Assembly (NCBI RefSeq): GCF_009765785.1
Contig: NZ_LMUT01000012.1
Location: 953,425 to 1,017,424, forward strand
DNA from: Granulicella sp. L46
GTDB taxonomy: Bacteria > Acidobacteriota > Terriglobia > Terriglobales > Acidobacteriaceae
Length of the DNA stretch: 64,000 nt
Reading direction: 5' to 3'
Shown piece after piece: positions 45,014 through 53,637 of this stretch (positions within the stretch are counted from its first letter, which is position 1; the number at the start of each line of letters is the position of its first letter). The position numbers and the translations under genes are program-made. The notes under the pieces were generated by a model that saw only the letters and a program-made list of their open reading frames with translations, searched no databases and had not been told where the DNA came from.

Positions 45014-45029
45014 CTGTCAAATATGACAG
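45014..45029 (-). promoter_or_regulatory. Regulon dyad CTGTCAAATATGACAG
   Basis: Perfect arms. TAGTTT (44985-44990) starts 24 bases after it on the minus strand; anSME start is 129 bp away. Confidence 0.8.
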
Positions 45030-45053
45030 TCCATCAGGTCGGTCGAGCGGGGC

Positions 45054-45554
45054 TTACTTATGCCGAAAGTGACTTGCCACCAGCAGACTGCCTGTGATTG
45101 CAAGGATGAGCCACAAGACTGCAATTGCGATGAAAACAAAGAATCTGGCCAGGGATCTAACCTCTGTTTTTCTCTGCACCTCGGCCGCTTCAGCGCGATC
45201 GCGGCACTCCTGAAGCACTTCTGGAGGCATGACCTTTTGAATCAGCTTGAACCCTACTACCAGAACGACCAGATCATCCATGAATCCGATTACGGGGATA
45301 AAACTCGGAATAATCTGAATAGGGCTAAGCAGATAGCCGGCCGCGCAGGCGGCAATCAGTCGTGCGTACCAGGGCGTCTTGGGATGTTTGAACGCAAAGT
45401 AGAAAACGTGAGCTTGCTTTTGGAGTTCTCGCGCCTTTTCAGCCCAAATCGCAATACGTGTGGGCAATCGTCGCACCCCGCGAACCCGTCGCACGGCAGG
45501 AATCGAATCCGGAAGAATCGAATTGTCGAATTCGCTTTCCAATGTTACCCCCAC
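45054..45554 (-). CDS. DUF1232 (YkvA-like) membrane protein
   Basis: 166 aa from GTG. PWYARLIAACAAGYLLSPIQ and IIPSFIPVIGFMDDLVVLVVG form the DUF1232 core, followed by a charged helix and a C-terminal membrane helix (residues 138-160). Function unknown. Own regulon promoter 112 bp upstream. Confidence 0.82.
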   Translation of the reverse strand: MGVTLESEFDNSILPDSIPAVRRVRGVRRLPTRIAIWAEKARELQKQAHVFYFAFKHPKTPWYARLIAACAAGYLLSPIQIIPSFIPVIGFMDDLVVLVVGFKLIQKVMPPEVLQECRDRAEAAEVQRKTEVRSLARFFVFIAIAVLWLILAITGSLLVASHFRHK

Positions 45555-45666
45555 TCGTACTGATGTGTCCGAACATACGTATCAATGCTCCCGTGTGGTC
45601 AACAGATGGAGCGTAACCGCGATATGTCAGTTACCGGATCCTACCCTGCCCGGGGGTTCCGTGAAA

Positions 45667-45682
45667 CTGTCAACATTTACAG
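45667..45682 (-). promoter_or_regulatory. Regulon dyad CTGTCAACATTTACAG
   Basis: TAGGAT (45638-45643) starts 24 bases after it on the minus strand; 112 bp before the DUF1232 start. Confidence 0.75.
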
Positions 45683-45762
45683 GAATCGAAATGAGCGTTT
45701 GCTTTAACCGACAGAGGCTCAAGGCTGGAGCGAGAGTGCTGACCATCTTTGGCCGGACCCCT

Positions 45763-46833
45763 TCAGAACTTCCAGCCGATACTGCCGGCCGTTCCAAAGT
45801 CCGAATGATTTAGATTCTGCGGTGGTCGGCTATCGTAGTTCAAGTAGTAGCTGACACTCCAGTAAAGGCGTCTGGCGAGTCTAAGTTTCACTGCTGCATT
45901 CAGGTCCAGGCGCACTCGTCCCGGGTCGGTAATGCTCGGAAACACCTGAGTATTTACGAGGAAATTTGTAGTCCTGAAACGAAAGAAGTTGAATTGTGTG
46001 CCGACAACCGCTTCGGCGCTGTTTCCGGTTTTGCTCGATGTCGGGTCATCCTCATAATGCTCGTTGTTCCAGTCTGCGCCAACATATGCCGCAATCAGGC
46101 TGGTATTTGTCATGCGGAAATTATGTCCGACGGCCCCGCCCAAGATTGTGCGCAGATCCAGGTTCTGCTCGCCATTGTGTTGAAAGCCTACTAGTCCCAT
46201 GTAAACGTTCCGGGGTGAACGGAGTTGTCTTGCAACGTTCGTTTGAAGATCAAGGCGAAAATTCTGATCAGATCCGCCACCGCTGAAACTGGAGCCCAAA
46301 TCAACACCCGCTGACCATAGGGGTTTCGCATATACAACGCTTGAATCGAAGTTGTATTGGACGCGATTTTGCTGCTTTGTATAGTTGAGACCAGAGTCAA
46401 TGGACCCGTGCAGGTTCGCCCAGAAACCAACGTCATTTTGTTGAAGGGCAACTATCTCGAGCGAAGGTATGAGATCGGTCTTAGGGCTCCCCGTGACCTC
46501 CACCACGAATTTGTCCGGCGAGGCTTCGTCTGCCACCTTCTTAAGGCTGCTGATAAATCGCTCTCCTTTTTCGTTGGTGACAATAAAATTGTATTGACTC
46601 TCGATGCGAACAACCTTGGTCCAGTCGACTGCGATTGTGCCTTCCCCATTTGCCAGCCGGACATACAAGTAGCCCTTTTGAAGCTGCATGATCTCGCATG
46701 TCATCCGATCGCCATTCGCGAAGACGATGACGTCCTTCTTGTCTCTTGCCCAGCACGTGGCGGATAAAACAAACAGGAAAACTATTGTCCAGACTGAGGA
46801 GGAGAGGAACGGAAGGCGATCATGAATATTCAT
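45763..46833 (-). CDS. DUF481-like outer-membrane protein, paralog of the one at 33670
   Basis: 356 aa. Signal peptide to about CWARD; then NGDRMTCEIMQLQKGYLYVRLA, matching the N-terminal module of the protein at 33670; then a beta-barrel region (GSIDSGLNYTKQQNRVQYNFD) with an aromatic end (IGWKF). GAGGAGG in front of ATG 46833 sets the start over ATG 46848. Unknown role in the outer membrane. Confidence 0.82.
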   Translation of the reverse strand: MNIHDRLPFLSSSVWTIVFLFVLSATCWARDKKDVIVFANGDRMTCEIMQLQKGYLYVRLANGEGTIAVDWTKVVRIESQYNFIVTNEKGERFISSLKKVADEASPDKFVVEVTGSPKTDLIPSLEIVALQQNDVGFWANLHGSIDSGLNYTKQQNRVQYNFDSSVVYAKPLWSAGVDLGSSFSGGGSDQNFRLDLQTNVARQLRSPRNVYMGLVGFQHNGEQNLDLRTILGGAVGHNFRMTNTSLIAAYVGADWNNEHYEDDPTSSKTGNSAEAVVGTQFNFFRFRTTNFLVNTQVFPSITDPGRVRLDLNAAVKLRLARRLYWSVSYYLNYDSRPPQNLNHSDFGTAGSIGWKF

Positions 46834-46944
46834 GTTTGTCCTCCTCATTTCGTTGATTTGAGAGTACGGGCTCGGCTGGTCATCTCGTCGAATTCAGACG
46901 AATTCCCGCCAGTGTTTTATAACAATCTACGGTCTTCAAATGAA

Positions 46945-46960
46945 CTGTCAGTTCTAACAG
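46945..46960 (-). promoter_or_regulatory. Regulon dyad CTGTCAGTTCTAACAG
   Basis: TATAAA (46916-46921) starts 24 bases after it on the minus strand; 111 bp before the DUF481 start. The rest of the 46834-47267 gap shows nothing recognisable. Confidence 0.8.
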
Positions 46961-47267
46961 TAGACGCTTGGATGCTGTATCGCAGAGACTCCTGCATACA
47001 GAGAATTGCGTAATTGCGCCTCACACCTGCGACTAAGGTATTTGTCCAAGCGAGGGCATTGGGTGGCGATTTCATATCTTCGAGTGTTTGCTTTGCTTGA
47101 TGGGTAGCGGCTTCGCAAATTCTCGAACGCTCTAGACCCTACGAGTGATTCGCAAATCGCGACATTCTTGTCTTCTGAAAACTATCGTACGGGTAATCTT
47201 ACAAGCGACTGGCGGGCCTCGGATCACCCTTCAACGAGGAGAAGCCTTCGAGCTAAACTCGCTGGTC

Positions 47268-48116
47268 CTACTCTTTTCGCAATGGGAAAAAAACGTGCGC
47301 TGCCAGGCCGATATCATTGACCTGCTCATTCGGCTTCTTGCCGGTGTTGTTCTGATGCTCATAATAAGCATCAATCTGCACGTGGCTACCAATAGGGAAA
47401 ATGCCGCCGGCCTCAAGCTGCGTTGTACTCCATTTTGAGTATTGGCTTTCGTAGTAGACCTCAGCGTTAAGATAAGGAGTCACGTGATACGAGTGGATTG
47501 CGAAAGTTCTTTGCACAGCCAATCTGTTCCTGTAGCGCCAGCTAAAGACTCCGGCTTTCCAGTCAAGATCTGCGCGATTTCTGTCATCTAGCAGAAACGA
47601 ACCCTTCACTGGCAATGCAACCGTCGCGATCGGCATGAATCTATTTTCGACGGGCTCATTGGGAGCGGTTATGACACGATACCCAGCCTCTACAACGAGG
47701 GGCCTCTTCTTTGCGTCGTCCAGGTCAAAGGCGGTGATCTTTTTCAACCTGAGAAGAGGCTTGAAGTAATACTGTAGGCTTGGGCCCAAAGTTGCTTGAA
47801 GCGGAACACCCCCATCGCGATCCCCCTGTGCTTGAAGATACGCTCGCATCTCAGGATTGATCTTGAAGTAAGTATCGATCTCCGGCAACAATTGCGGCGA
47901 TTGCGCTCTCGCAAGAGGGCCCGCGAATGCGAAGAACGCCAGTGCCTGGATTCCTCGCTTGAGGGTAAGCGACCTAAAGGATGAGAGGGGATCGTCTGAC
48001 TTTTTTCCAATCGACTGAAGCCAGCGGAAAGCGCTGCCGATGCGGCTGCGGTCCGAAGAGGCCGAGTCGGGCGCGGAATTCGCGAGGTTCGAAATATTCG
48101 GAAGCGGCATTTTCAC
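47268..48116 (-). CDS. DUF2490-like outer-membrane protein
   Basis: 282 aa. The C-terminal 210 residues form strand-rich repeats typical of DUF2490 (WKAGVFSWRYRNRLAVQRTF, YHVTPYLNAEVYYESQYSKW, VQIDAYYEHQNN) ending HVFFPLRKE. The hydrophobic export stretch is unusually far in (residues 54-71, ending ARAQS), so either the leader is long or the true start lies downstream. Start given at GTG 48116; ATG 48110 is equally possible. Confidence 0.75.
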   Translation of the reverse strand: MKMPLPNISNLANSAPDSASSDRSRIGSAFRWLQSIGKKSDDPLSSFRSLTLKRGIQALAFFAFAGPLARAQSPQLLPEIDTYFKINPEMRAYLQAQGDRDGGVPLQATLGPSLQYYFKPLLRLKKITAFDLDDAKKRPLVVEAGYRVITAPNEPVENRFMPIATVALPVKGSFLLDDRNRADLDWKAGVFSWRYRNRLAVQRTFAIHSYHVTPYLNAEVYYESQYSKWSTTQLEAGGIFPIGSHVQIDAYYEHQNNTGKKPNEQVNDIGLAAHVFFPLRKE

Positions 48117-48472
48117 AGTTTCCTGGTGCTTTCGAGTCTAGGGAGTCCTCAAATGAAATCAAACTGACAGTATTAACAGGCCGGCCGTTCGCCTTGAATT
48201 GATTGTTATCAGAGCTTAGAAACTCTGATTCGCCCACGCTGAAGGTCAAAACACCGGTGCAGCTTGCCCACAGATAGAGATAGGAGGATGCCAGGTAAAC
48301 TATTTTTCCTAGAGCACGTCTAAAGTTGTTGGGCCTAAAGTTTTGACCGTCCTAGAAGCTGTCATTCGCTCTGGGGCGTGACGATGAGAAATAGGACAGG
48401 TCGTTCATAAACGCGAAGGTCGGCCGGCCTTCTAACGGAAATTACCCCTCATGGCGGGAAGTTGGTAATAAG
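48117..48472. other. Intergenic stretch between DUF2490 gene and receiver gene
   Basis: About 356 bp. It holds the regulon promoter at 48164 for the left gene. Before the right gene there is only a half-site (CTGTCA at 48359) without a matching -10, so I call no promoter for it. Confidence 0.45.
48164..48179 (-). promoter_or_regulatory. Regulon dyad CTGACAGTATTAACAG
   Basis: One mismatch in the first arm. TAGACT (48135-48140) starts 24 bases after it on the minus strand; leader of only about 12 bases before the DUF2490 start. Confidence 0.72.
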
Positions 48473-48865
48473 TTGTTGTCGTGTCGAATAATGTTAGCCG
48501 AGGATTTTTTGTGGTTTCGCGATTTCGTTCGTTCCAAATTGGAGGAGCGTCCGGAACTGCTTGTTATTTGCGAAGTGGCTGATGGTTTGAAGGCAGTTGA
48601 GCATGCTGAGGCATTGCAGCCCGACTTGATTCTGCTCGACATCGGCCTTCCCTCTTTGAATGGAATGGAAGTGGCTCGGCAACTGCGCGAGCTAGCTCCA
48701 AAATCGAAGATCATTTTCTTGAGCCAGGAGACGTCGGCGACCGTTCTCAAAGAAGCATTTGCACTTGGCGCATGGGGTTACGTCTATAAATCTCATGCTG
48801 AAGGCGACCTCCTGCCGGCTATCGACGCCGCCGTGTCTGGCAGGAGATACCTGAGCGGATCCTAA
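48473..48865 (+). CDS. Single-domain response regulator (receiver only)
   Basis: 130 aa receiver with IMLAEDF, phospho-acceptor in LILLDIGLP, FLSQETS and lysine in GYVYKSH. No output domain. Starts at TTG 48473; ATG 48491 is possible. Second receiver-only protein of the island and one of four orphan response regulators. Only a half-site precedes it. Confidence 0.8.
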   Translation: MLSCRIMLAEDFLWFRDFVRSKLEERPELLVICEVADGLKAVEHAEALQPDLILLDIGLPSLNGMEVARQLRELAPKSKIIFLSQETSATVLKEAFALGAWGYVYKSHAEGDLLPAIDAAVSGRRYLSGS

Positions 48866-48985
48866 GTGCGACGACACCCCAAATGAAAATAATTGCGACA
48901 GGATTTGAGAGTCCGGCCGTTGCCAGCGAAAATATTCAAACGAAGAGATAAGAGATCTGCCCCTCCGCTTTGAGGTGGCGGCCGG

Positions 48986-50200
48986 TTATTTGAAAGCAAT
49001 TTTGAGCACGAATTTAAGCAATTCCGCTGGCGAAAGGACTGTCAGCGACAGCGGTACGAGAGGAATGGCAACCGCAACTGCAAGGCGAATGATGTCATTC
49101 GTCCAAAATGGAACCAGCCGCATCTGGCGCACATCCTCGTAGACATTAGACATTTCAGCGAGCGACCGGACGTCTTCATTCCGCAGCAACTCCTCTGGCT
49201 CATAGTCACCGCGTCGCATCCATTTTTCTTCAAAGCACCATACAAATCTGCTAGCCATCAGCCCATACTCTGCTGAGCTCTTCCGCAACGTGGATGCAAG
49301 CTGAGGGGTAAACATCAACAATGGACCGAGAATGACCACAACGAGGAAGACTACGGTTCCGATTGCCTCCAACTTGAAGGACATCAACGGTTGTTTACCG
49401 ATTAAAACCCGGTCGGCGATGAAGCCCGAAAGTAACGCGCCCTGGGCAAATAGTATTGGCGCGAATGCAAACGAACCTCCTCCTATAAAGCCGATTCCAC
49501 CGGCTCGATCTGGATGGGCTGCGCTCAAGCGCAGGTGTAATTTTGAGATCTGCCACAGAAGCCTGAACCAGATTGCGAGGCGCAGGTACCAGCGCACTAA
49601 AAGGAACTGAAAAATCGGGATGCTGACGAAGGCGTACCAGTAGCCAGCCAGCGTCAGATGCAAATGCGTTTTATCCGGTAACGCGTACCAGGTACGATCT
49701 CCCCAGGCGATCTGGCTTCGCCAAACCCAAAGCCCGATGGTGTAAACCAAAATCAGCACTACCACTTCCACGGCGACAAGGTCGCGAACACGTTGCGCCG
49801 ACGCGACTGCGGCGGCGAATGCCGGCAGGTCTCTGACTTCAATGATCCGTCGGTCTATGAACCGCCGGATTAGGGGGCTTACGCGTTTCTGAACTCCCAG
49901 TTCTGCAAGGATAAGTACGGGAAGGGCGACCAGAAATCTTACATTCGCCTCGATGTCGTGTAGAAACGGGACTTGAATCCCCGCGCTACGGATGACGTGG
50001 CGATCGAGGAAGGACAAGAACAGCAACGGTAACCAAGTGACAAGCGTAAACAATATGGCTTGACGATATAACCGCTCCAGAGCTGCACCCGATAGGTGGC
50101 TTCGCCGATACAACTGAAACAATGCGCCGCCCAAAACTAGTGAGAACTCAGGCGGATCCACTGGCAGTGTTTCGATTGGCTGCTCCAAGATGGTCTTCAT
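48986..50200 (-). CDS. Large multi-pass membrane protein of unknown function
   Basis: 404 aa with about seven hydrophobic segments (near 20-30, 48-65, 88-102, 145-160, 185-205, 245-262, 280-300) and a C-terminal membrane anchor (FWTNDIIRLAVAVAIPLVPL). I recognise no named domain. Last gene of the same-strand series 52475-48986. Confidence 0.75.
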   Translation of the reverse strand: MKTILEQPIETLPVDPPEFSLVLGGALFQLYRRSHLSGAALERLYRQAILFTLVTWLPLLFLSFLDRHVIRSAGIQVPFLHDIEANVRFLVALPVLILAELGVQKRVSPLIRRFIDRRIIEVRDLPAFAAAVASAQRVRDLVAVEVVVLILVYTIGLWVWRSQIAWGDRTWYALPDKTHLHLTLAGYWYAFVSIPIFQFLLVRWYLRLAIWFRLLWQISKLHLRLSAAHPDRAGGIGFIGGGSFAFAPILFAQGALLSGFIADRVLIGKQPLMSFKLEAIGTVVFLVVVILGPLLMFTPQLASTLRKSSAEYGLMASRFVWCFEEKWMRRGDYEPEELLRNEDVRSLAEMSNVYEDVRQMRLVPFWTNDIIRLAVAVAIPLVPLSLTVLSPAELLKFVLKIAFK

Positions 50201-50340
50201 TTTTCCCCAGCCATCCTGCGCGAGGATGTTCCTGACCTAAGACAAAGTTATGGGCTTTCACCGACTCAATTGGATGTCTGATTTGGAGGTGAAATATCAA
50301 ACATCGAAGCGCTGCCTTTTCGAACCGCAGATATTTCTTG

Positions 50341-50760
50341 TTAGAACGGCCCGCTATGAAACAGAACTCCATAAAAAGTGACGACCCCGATCAGGATGAC
50401 CCCCATGGCAACAACGAAAGAGACTGAAAGGGTTTGTTTTTTTCGAGAAGGTGTTATCTGCTTCAGAAAGCCTTTGTGCTGCCATGCTGCAGCAATGAGT
50501 GCCAGAGTCCCCACGGCAATCAGGCTCAAACCCAGATTGCGCGGAGCATTCGGGCGACGGACCGTACCGGCCGCAAGATCTTCGGCCTTGTATTGGAAAA
50601 ACTTGTAAATGGTGAAGCCGAATCCAATCATTGAAAGTGCCGTTCGGATCCAGGCCATAAGAGTTCTTTCCGCAGCCATCACCGATCGCTCCACCGCTAG
50701 ATTGGTTCGCTCTTCGGCTAGAATCGTTCCCCGGTCTTTTGTTGCTGTCTCAACATCCAT
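50341..50760 (-). CDS. DUF202 (YidH-like) small membrane protein
   Basis: 139 aa. LAVERSVMAAERTLMAWIRT followed by ALSMIGFGFTIYKFF is the DUF202 signature, with three membrane helices. GAGGGGG 8 bases before ATG 50760 decides the start; ATG 50766 is close. The 13-bp distance to the gene at 50774 indicates an operon. Unknown function. Confidence 0.85.
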   Translation of the reverse strand: MDVETATKDRGTILAEERTNLAVERSVMAAERTLMAWIRTALSMIGFGFTIYKFFQYKAEDLAAGTVRRPNAPRNLGLSLIAVGTLALIAAAWQHKGFLKQITPSRKKQTLSVSFVVAMGVILIGVVTFYGVLFHSGPF

Positions 50761-50773
50761 AAACATTGCCCCC

Positions 50774-51184
50774 TCAGACTGGTTTCTTGGCAGGTACTTG
50801 CGCACTTATCCTACGTCGAGCGATGCGCGTAACCAGCCCACGAAAGATGAGGTAGGGCAAGATGGCGAGAATGAACGCGACAATGATTGCTTCTCCGACG
50901 TAGACAAAGCGCAATTCGATGATCTGATAAATGACGTCCAGCACGATGGCAAGGATGAATACTTTGCCCACGCTCTTCCAGCCATCCTTGAGTAATTCCG
51001 CCCGCTCATTTGGGTCGGAGACCATAGTCCAGAAATACGGCGACTTGCCTGTCTTGGCATCTGCCAGTCCCGAACGAATCGCGAAAAATGCAGCCATGCA
51101 CGGCTGTAGCACCAGCCTGAACTTCATCGGTCCGCTGACGCGTGCAAGCAGTTGAGTTCCGAGCCGATCCCAAATGTGAACCAT
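50774..51184 (-). CDS. Small membrane protein, unknown
   Basis: 136 aa from ATG 51184 with AAGGAG 5 bases upstream. LQPCMAAFFAIRSGLADAKT, a hydrophobic helix (VFILAIVLDVIYQIIELRFV), then another (AIIVAFILAILPYLIFRGLV) and a basic tail. Looks like a conserved family of Acidobacteria and Proteobacteria but I cannot name it. Confidence 0.72.
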   Translation of the reverse strand: MVHIWDRLGTQLLARVSGPMKFRLVLQPCMAAFFAIRSGLADAKTGKSPYFWTMVSDPNERAELLKDGWKSVGKVFILAIVLDVIYQIIELRFVYVGEAIIVAFILAILPYLIFRGLVTRIARRRISAQVPAKKPV

Positions 51185-51257
51185 AACAACTCCTTTCTCG
51201 TTCGATACGCCTGATTGCGACAACATGGACAAAAGCCGTTTGGCCTTCAGAGGATGG

Positions 51258-51935
51258 TTATACCCCCACCTTCGGCCCCTGCGCAGGCGCTTCGTAAGGC
51301 ACGATTTGTGCCCAGTGTTCCCGGACAGCAATCACTCGGAAGATGAATGCGACACCTACTGCAATGAGGGTGACCGGGAAGAATGTGGTCCTGCTCTGCA
51401 TGTGGATAGCGATCAGCGTATAGACCGAACTCGCGAGGACGGCCGTCGTCACCAGATGTTCCGACGGGCGCGTAATCTCCGGCGTCACTCCAGAGAAGAG
51501 ATCGATAAACACGCCTCCCGCAGTAGTGGCCGCAAGTCCCACGAGAATCGCGCCCCAGAACCCGAGGCCATGGTCGAGGGCTCTGTGCGCGCCTAAAACG
51601 GCAAACCACGGCAACGAGAAGGACTTGAAGAACGCCAGGATTCTAGTGCGAAACCGCTCCTCTAGCGAGTCAGCGTAGCGATAAATTGCAAGCCCAAGCA
51701 GTCCCGCCCCAAGGCATACGAAAAAGTAGGCTGGATTCTTCAGCGGCGCGGGGATCTCACCCAGCAGGACATCGCGTGTGACACCGCCGCCAATTCCACC
51801 AAAGAAGCCCATGATGATCAGGCCAACAACCGCATATCCGCGATTGTGAGAAGGATTGCGAGCGACAAGCACTCCGTTCAAGGCGTTGACGCCGGCGGAG
51901 AACAAGTCAACGTTCGGAAAGCTCGGCAAATTCAT
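51258..51935 (-). CDS. TRIC/UPF0126-type cation channel family protein
   Basis: 225 aa with seven helices in two repeated halves. GFFGGIGGGVTRDVLLGEIP and LVGLAATTAGGVFIDLFSGVTPEI are the repeated glycine-rich signatures of bacterial TRIC (YadS/YicG) channels, which conduct K+/Na+ as trimers. AAGGAG 8 bases before ATG. Member of the DUF1622-led series. Confidence 0.85.
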   Translation of the reverse strand: MNLPSFPNVDLFSAGVNALNGVLVARNPSHNRGYAVVGLIIMGFFGGIGGGVTRDVLLGEIPAPLKNPAYFFVCLGAGLLGLAIYRYADSLEERFRTRILAFFKSFSLPWFAVLGAHRALDHGLGFWGAILVGLAATTAGGVFIDLFSGVTPEITRPSEHLVTTAVLASSVYTLIAIHMQSRTTFFPVTLIAVGVAFIFRVIAVREHWAQIVPYEAPAQGPKVGV

Positions 51936-52064
51936 TTTGGTTGCTCCTTAAGAGATATCGCAACTCCCGGAAACAAGGCAGACCCTGACAGCCGAACTCC
52001 ACATCCTTGCGAAGCCCCAACCATGGCGGTCCGGCTTCCAGGGCCCGATCCTTCCAAGGGGCTC

Positions 52065-52475
52065 CTAAATTGACTCATCGAGTTCCCCCACCGGACCGAG
52101 AACGGATTCCGCACCCTCCCCGTCCGATCTTTGAACTTTGAGTGCAGCCGATTGCCAAGGCCAGTGTCCCTCGGTTTCGACTACCAACGACCAACTGAGA
52201 AATGTTCTGACAACAACCAGCGCGCCAAGTATCTCCAGCCCTTTGGCGGTCAGGTCTAGCAACACTGTGCGGATCACATCTGCCGCGACAAGAATTTCAA
52301 GTGCCAACATCATCGACCGAGCGAGAAGGTGCTTGTATTCACGGTAGGAGTGTGGTGTCCGCTTCGCCAATTTCAGAACGTAGCGCACGAAGCCAAAGGC
52401 GATCGAGACGACGATAATCACAACTGCCAGCACCTGGATTCCGTCTGACGACATTTCGATCCATTCGCGCAGCAT
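52065..52475 (-). CDS. DUF1622 membrane protein
   Basis: 136 aa. Helices near residues 12-32, 50-65 and 78-95, with EYKHLLARSMMLALEILVAADVIRT as family signature. GAGGGAAGAG precedes the ATG. First gene of a same-strand series (DUF1622, TRIC, small protein, DUF202, large membrane protein), probably led by the dyad promoter at 52588. Function unknown. Confidence 0.82.
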   Translation of the reverse strand: MLREWIEMSSDGIQVLAVVIIVVSIAFGFVRYVLKLAKRTPHSYREYKHLLARSMMLALEILVAADVIRTVLLDLTAKGLEILGALVVVRTFLSWSLVVETEGHWPWQSAALKVQRSDGEGAESVLGPVGELDESI

Positions 52476-52587
52476 TCTCTTCCCTCGCCAAGTGGCCTGA
52501 ATCTAACATTCCGGACAATAAGCACTTTTCCGATACTAGAGAGGCGTTAGATCATGTGAGGATAGGACCGCATCGCCAAGGCTACAA

Positions 52588-52603
52588 CTGTCATATTTGA
52601 CAG
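52588..52603 (-). promoter_or_regulatory. Regulon dyad CTGTCATATTTGACAG
   Basis: Perfect arms. TATCCT (52559-52564) starts 24 bases after it on the minus strand; 112 bp before the DUF1622 start. Confidence 0.8.
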
Positions 52604-52714
52604 GGCGCTGAAAGGGGTTTGCCACTTGCAAATACACCTCCTACCCGCCGTAGAGGAAAGGTAACTTCAACTGGATACTTGATTAAAGCAACGTTGAGCT
52701 TCTGCATGACAACA

Positions 52715-52730
52715 CTGTAACTAGTGACAG
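52715..52730 (+). promoter_or_regulatory. Regulon dyad CTGTAACTAGTGACAG
   Basis: TTAACT (52755-52760) starts 25 bases after it on the plus strand, directed at the channel-like gene (205 bp) or the small frame before it (111 bp). Confidence 0.65.
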
Positions 52731-52841
52731 TTATCTGGACGTCTATGCGTGTGGTTAACTGACCCGCAGTCCTGCTGGAAACTGCCCGACACGTGCGGCT
52801 GCCATTGCCGCTCCAACCCTAGTGTCATGAGAGGTGCTTCA

Positions 52842-52943
52842 ATGTCGGCTCAAAGCAATGTCTTCGACACTGGCCAATTAGAATCTCCCGGCGATAGGAA
52901 GCTGGGAACACACATGTTCATCGGTTGGTCTATCCATGAGTAG
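52842..52943 (+). CDS. Possible 33-aa upstream ORF
   Basis: ATG at 52842 with AGAGGTG upstream (MSAQSNVFDTGQLESPGDRK at the N-terminus), ending 8 bp inside the next gene (ATGAGTAG overlap). The following gene has no clear ribosome site, so coupling is plausible. The distance to the dyad (111 bp) equals the preferred distance in the regulon. Coding is not proven. Confidence 0.33.
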   Translation: MSAQSNVFDTGQLESPGDRKLGTHMFIGWSIHE

Positions 52944-53391
52944 TCTTTTTTCCGTCCATTGGGGCCTGGATTGGCTGTGGAGTATTCCACTCATAGTTCT
53001 TACAGTTCTGTTCCATGCAATCGTGCTCACCATCCTCAACCGCGGAGTTCATTCCCTGATGACGATGAACGGCGGCAAAAGCTTCCGTCACATGGTGTCT
53101 CTCTTCGCCCTTGGCGGAGCCGCGCTATGTGCGACCGTGGCCCACGGCTTAGAAGCATGGTTCTGGGCCATCGCCTACTTTTTCTCTGGCGCAATTTCTA
53201 ACCAGAAAGCTTCTATGGAGTTCTCCCTCGGTGCGATGACCACGTTTGGTGGCAATCCTATTGCCCTGGGAGCAGGATGGGAGCTGATGGGGTCGCTGGA
53301 AGCCTTAAGTGGTTGGATCGCGTTTGGACTTACCGCGGCTTTTCTATTCACAATTATGCGGAAAGTGTGGAGCACAGATCAGCTGTTGTGA
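52936..53391 (+). CDS. Ion-channel-like two-helix membrane protein
   Basis: 151 aa. Helices near residues 14-36, 58-78 and 115-140, and between the last two SMEFSLGAMTTFGGNP sits where two-helix K+ channels have a pore loop (TTVGYG). The filter glycine-tyrosine is replaced, so K+ selectivity is doubtful. Ends with a charged cytoplasmic tail. Alone on this strand; TRIC, also a cation channel, is in the divergent operon. Confidence 0.6.
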   Translation: MSSLFSVHWGLDWLWSIPLIVLTVLFHAIVLTILNRGVHSLMTMNGGKSFRHMVSLFALGGAALCATVAHGLEAWFWAIAYFFSGAISNQKASMEFSLGAMTTFGGNPIALGAGWELMGSLEALSGWIAFGLTAAFLFTIMRKVWSTDQLL

Positions 53392-53637
53392 TTGGAGGCT
53401 TATCCGAAAGGCTCCAGACATTTCGCGGGGATGCTGGGGTTCAAAACAAGCATTCGACGAAGCGCACTCGTACTTACGGCTCGCTCTATTTCTGCTCTCT
53501 GGCACATCGGCCAAACGCAAGGCTTAAGTAGATGATGCGATGTGATGTCTCGACACCTCGCCCGATGCCGAGACGCCTCTGAGCCATTCAAACATCGAGC
53601 GGGCTGCTCAAATTAGTAATCGAGCCTTCAGCGAATT

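Noticed and set aside
48359-48374. Sixteenth dyad before the receiver gene at 48473
   Set aside because: Only the first arm (CTGTCA) matches, and no -10 stands at the right distance.
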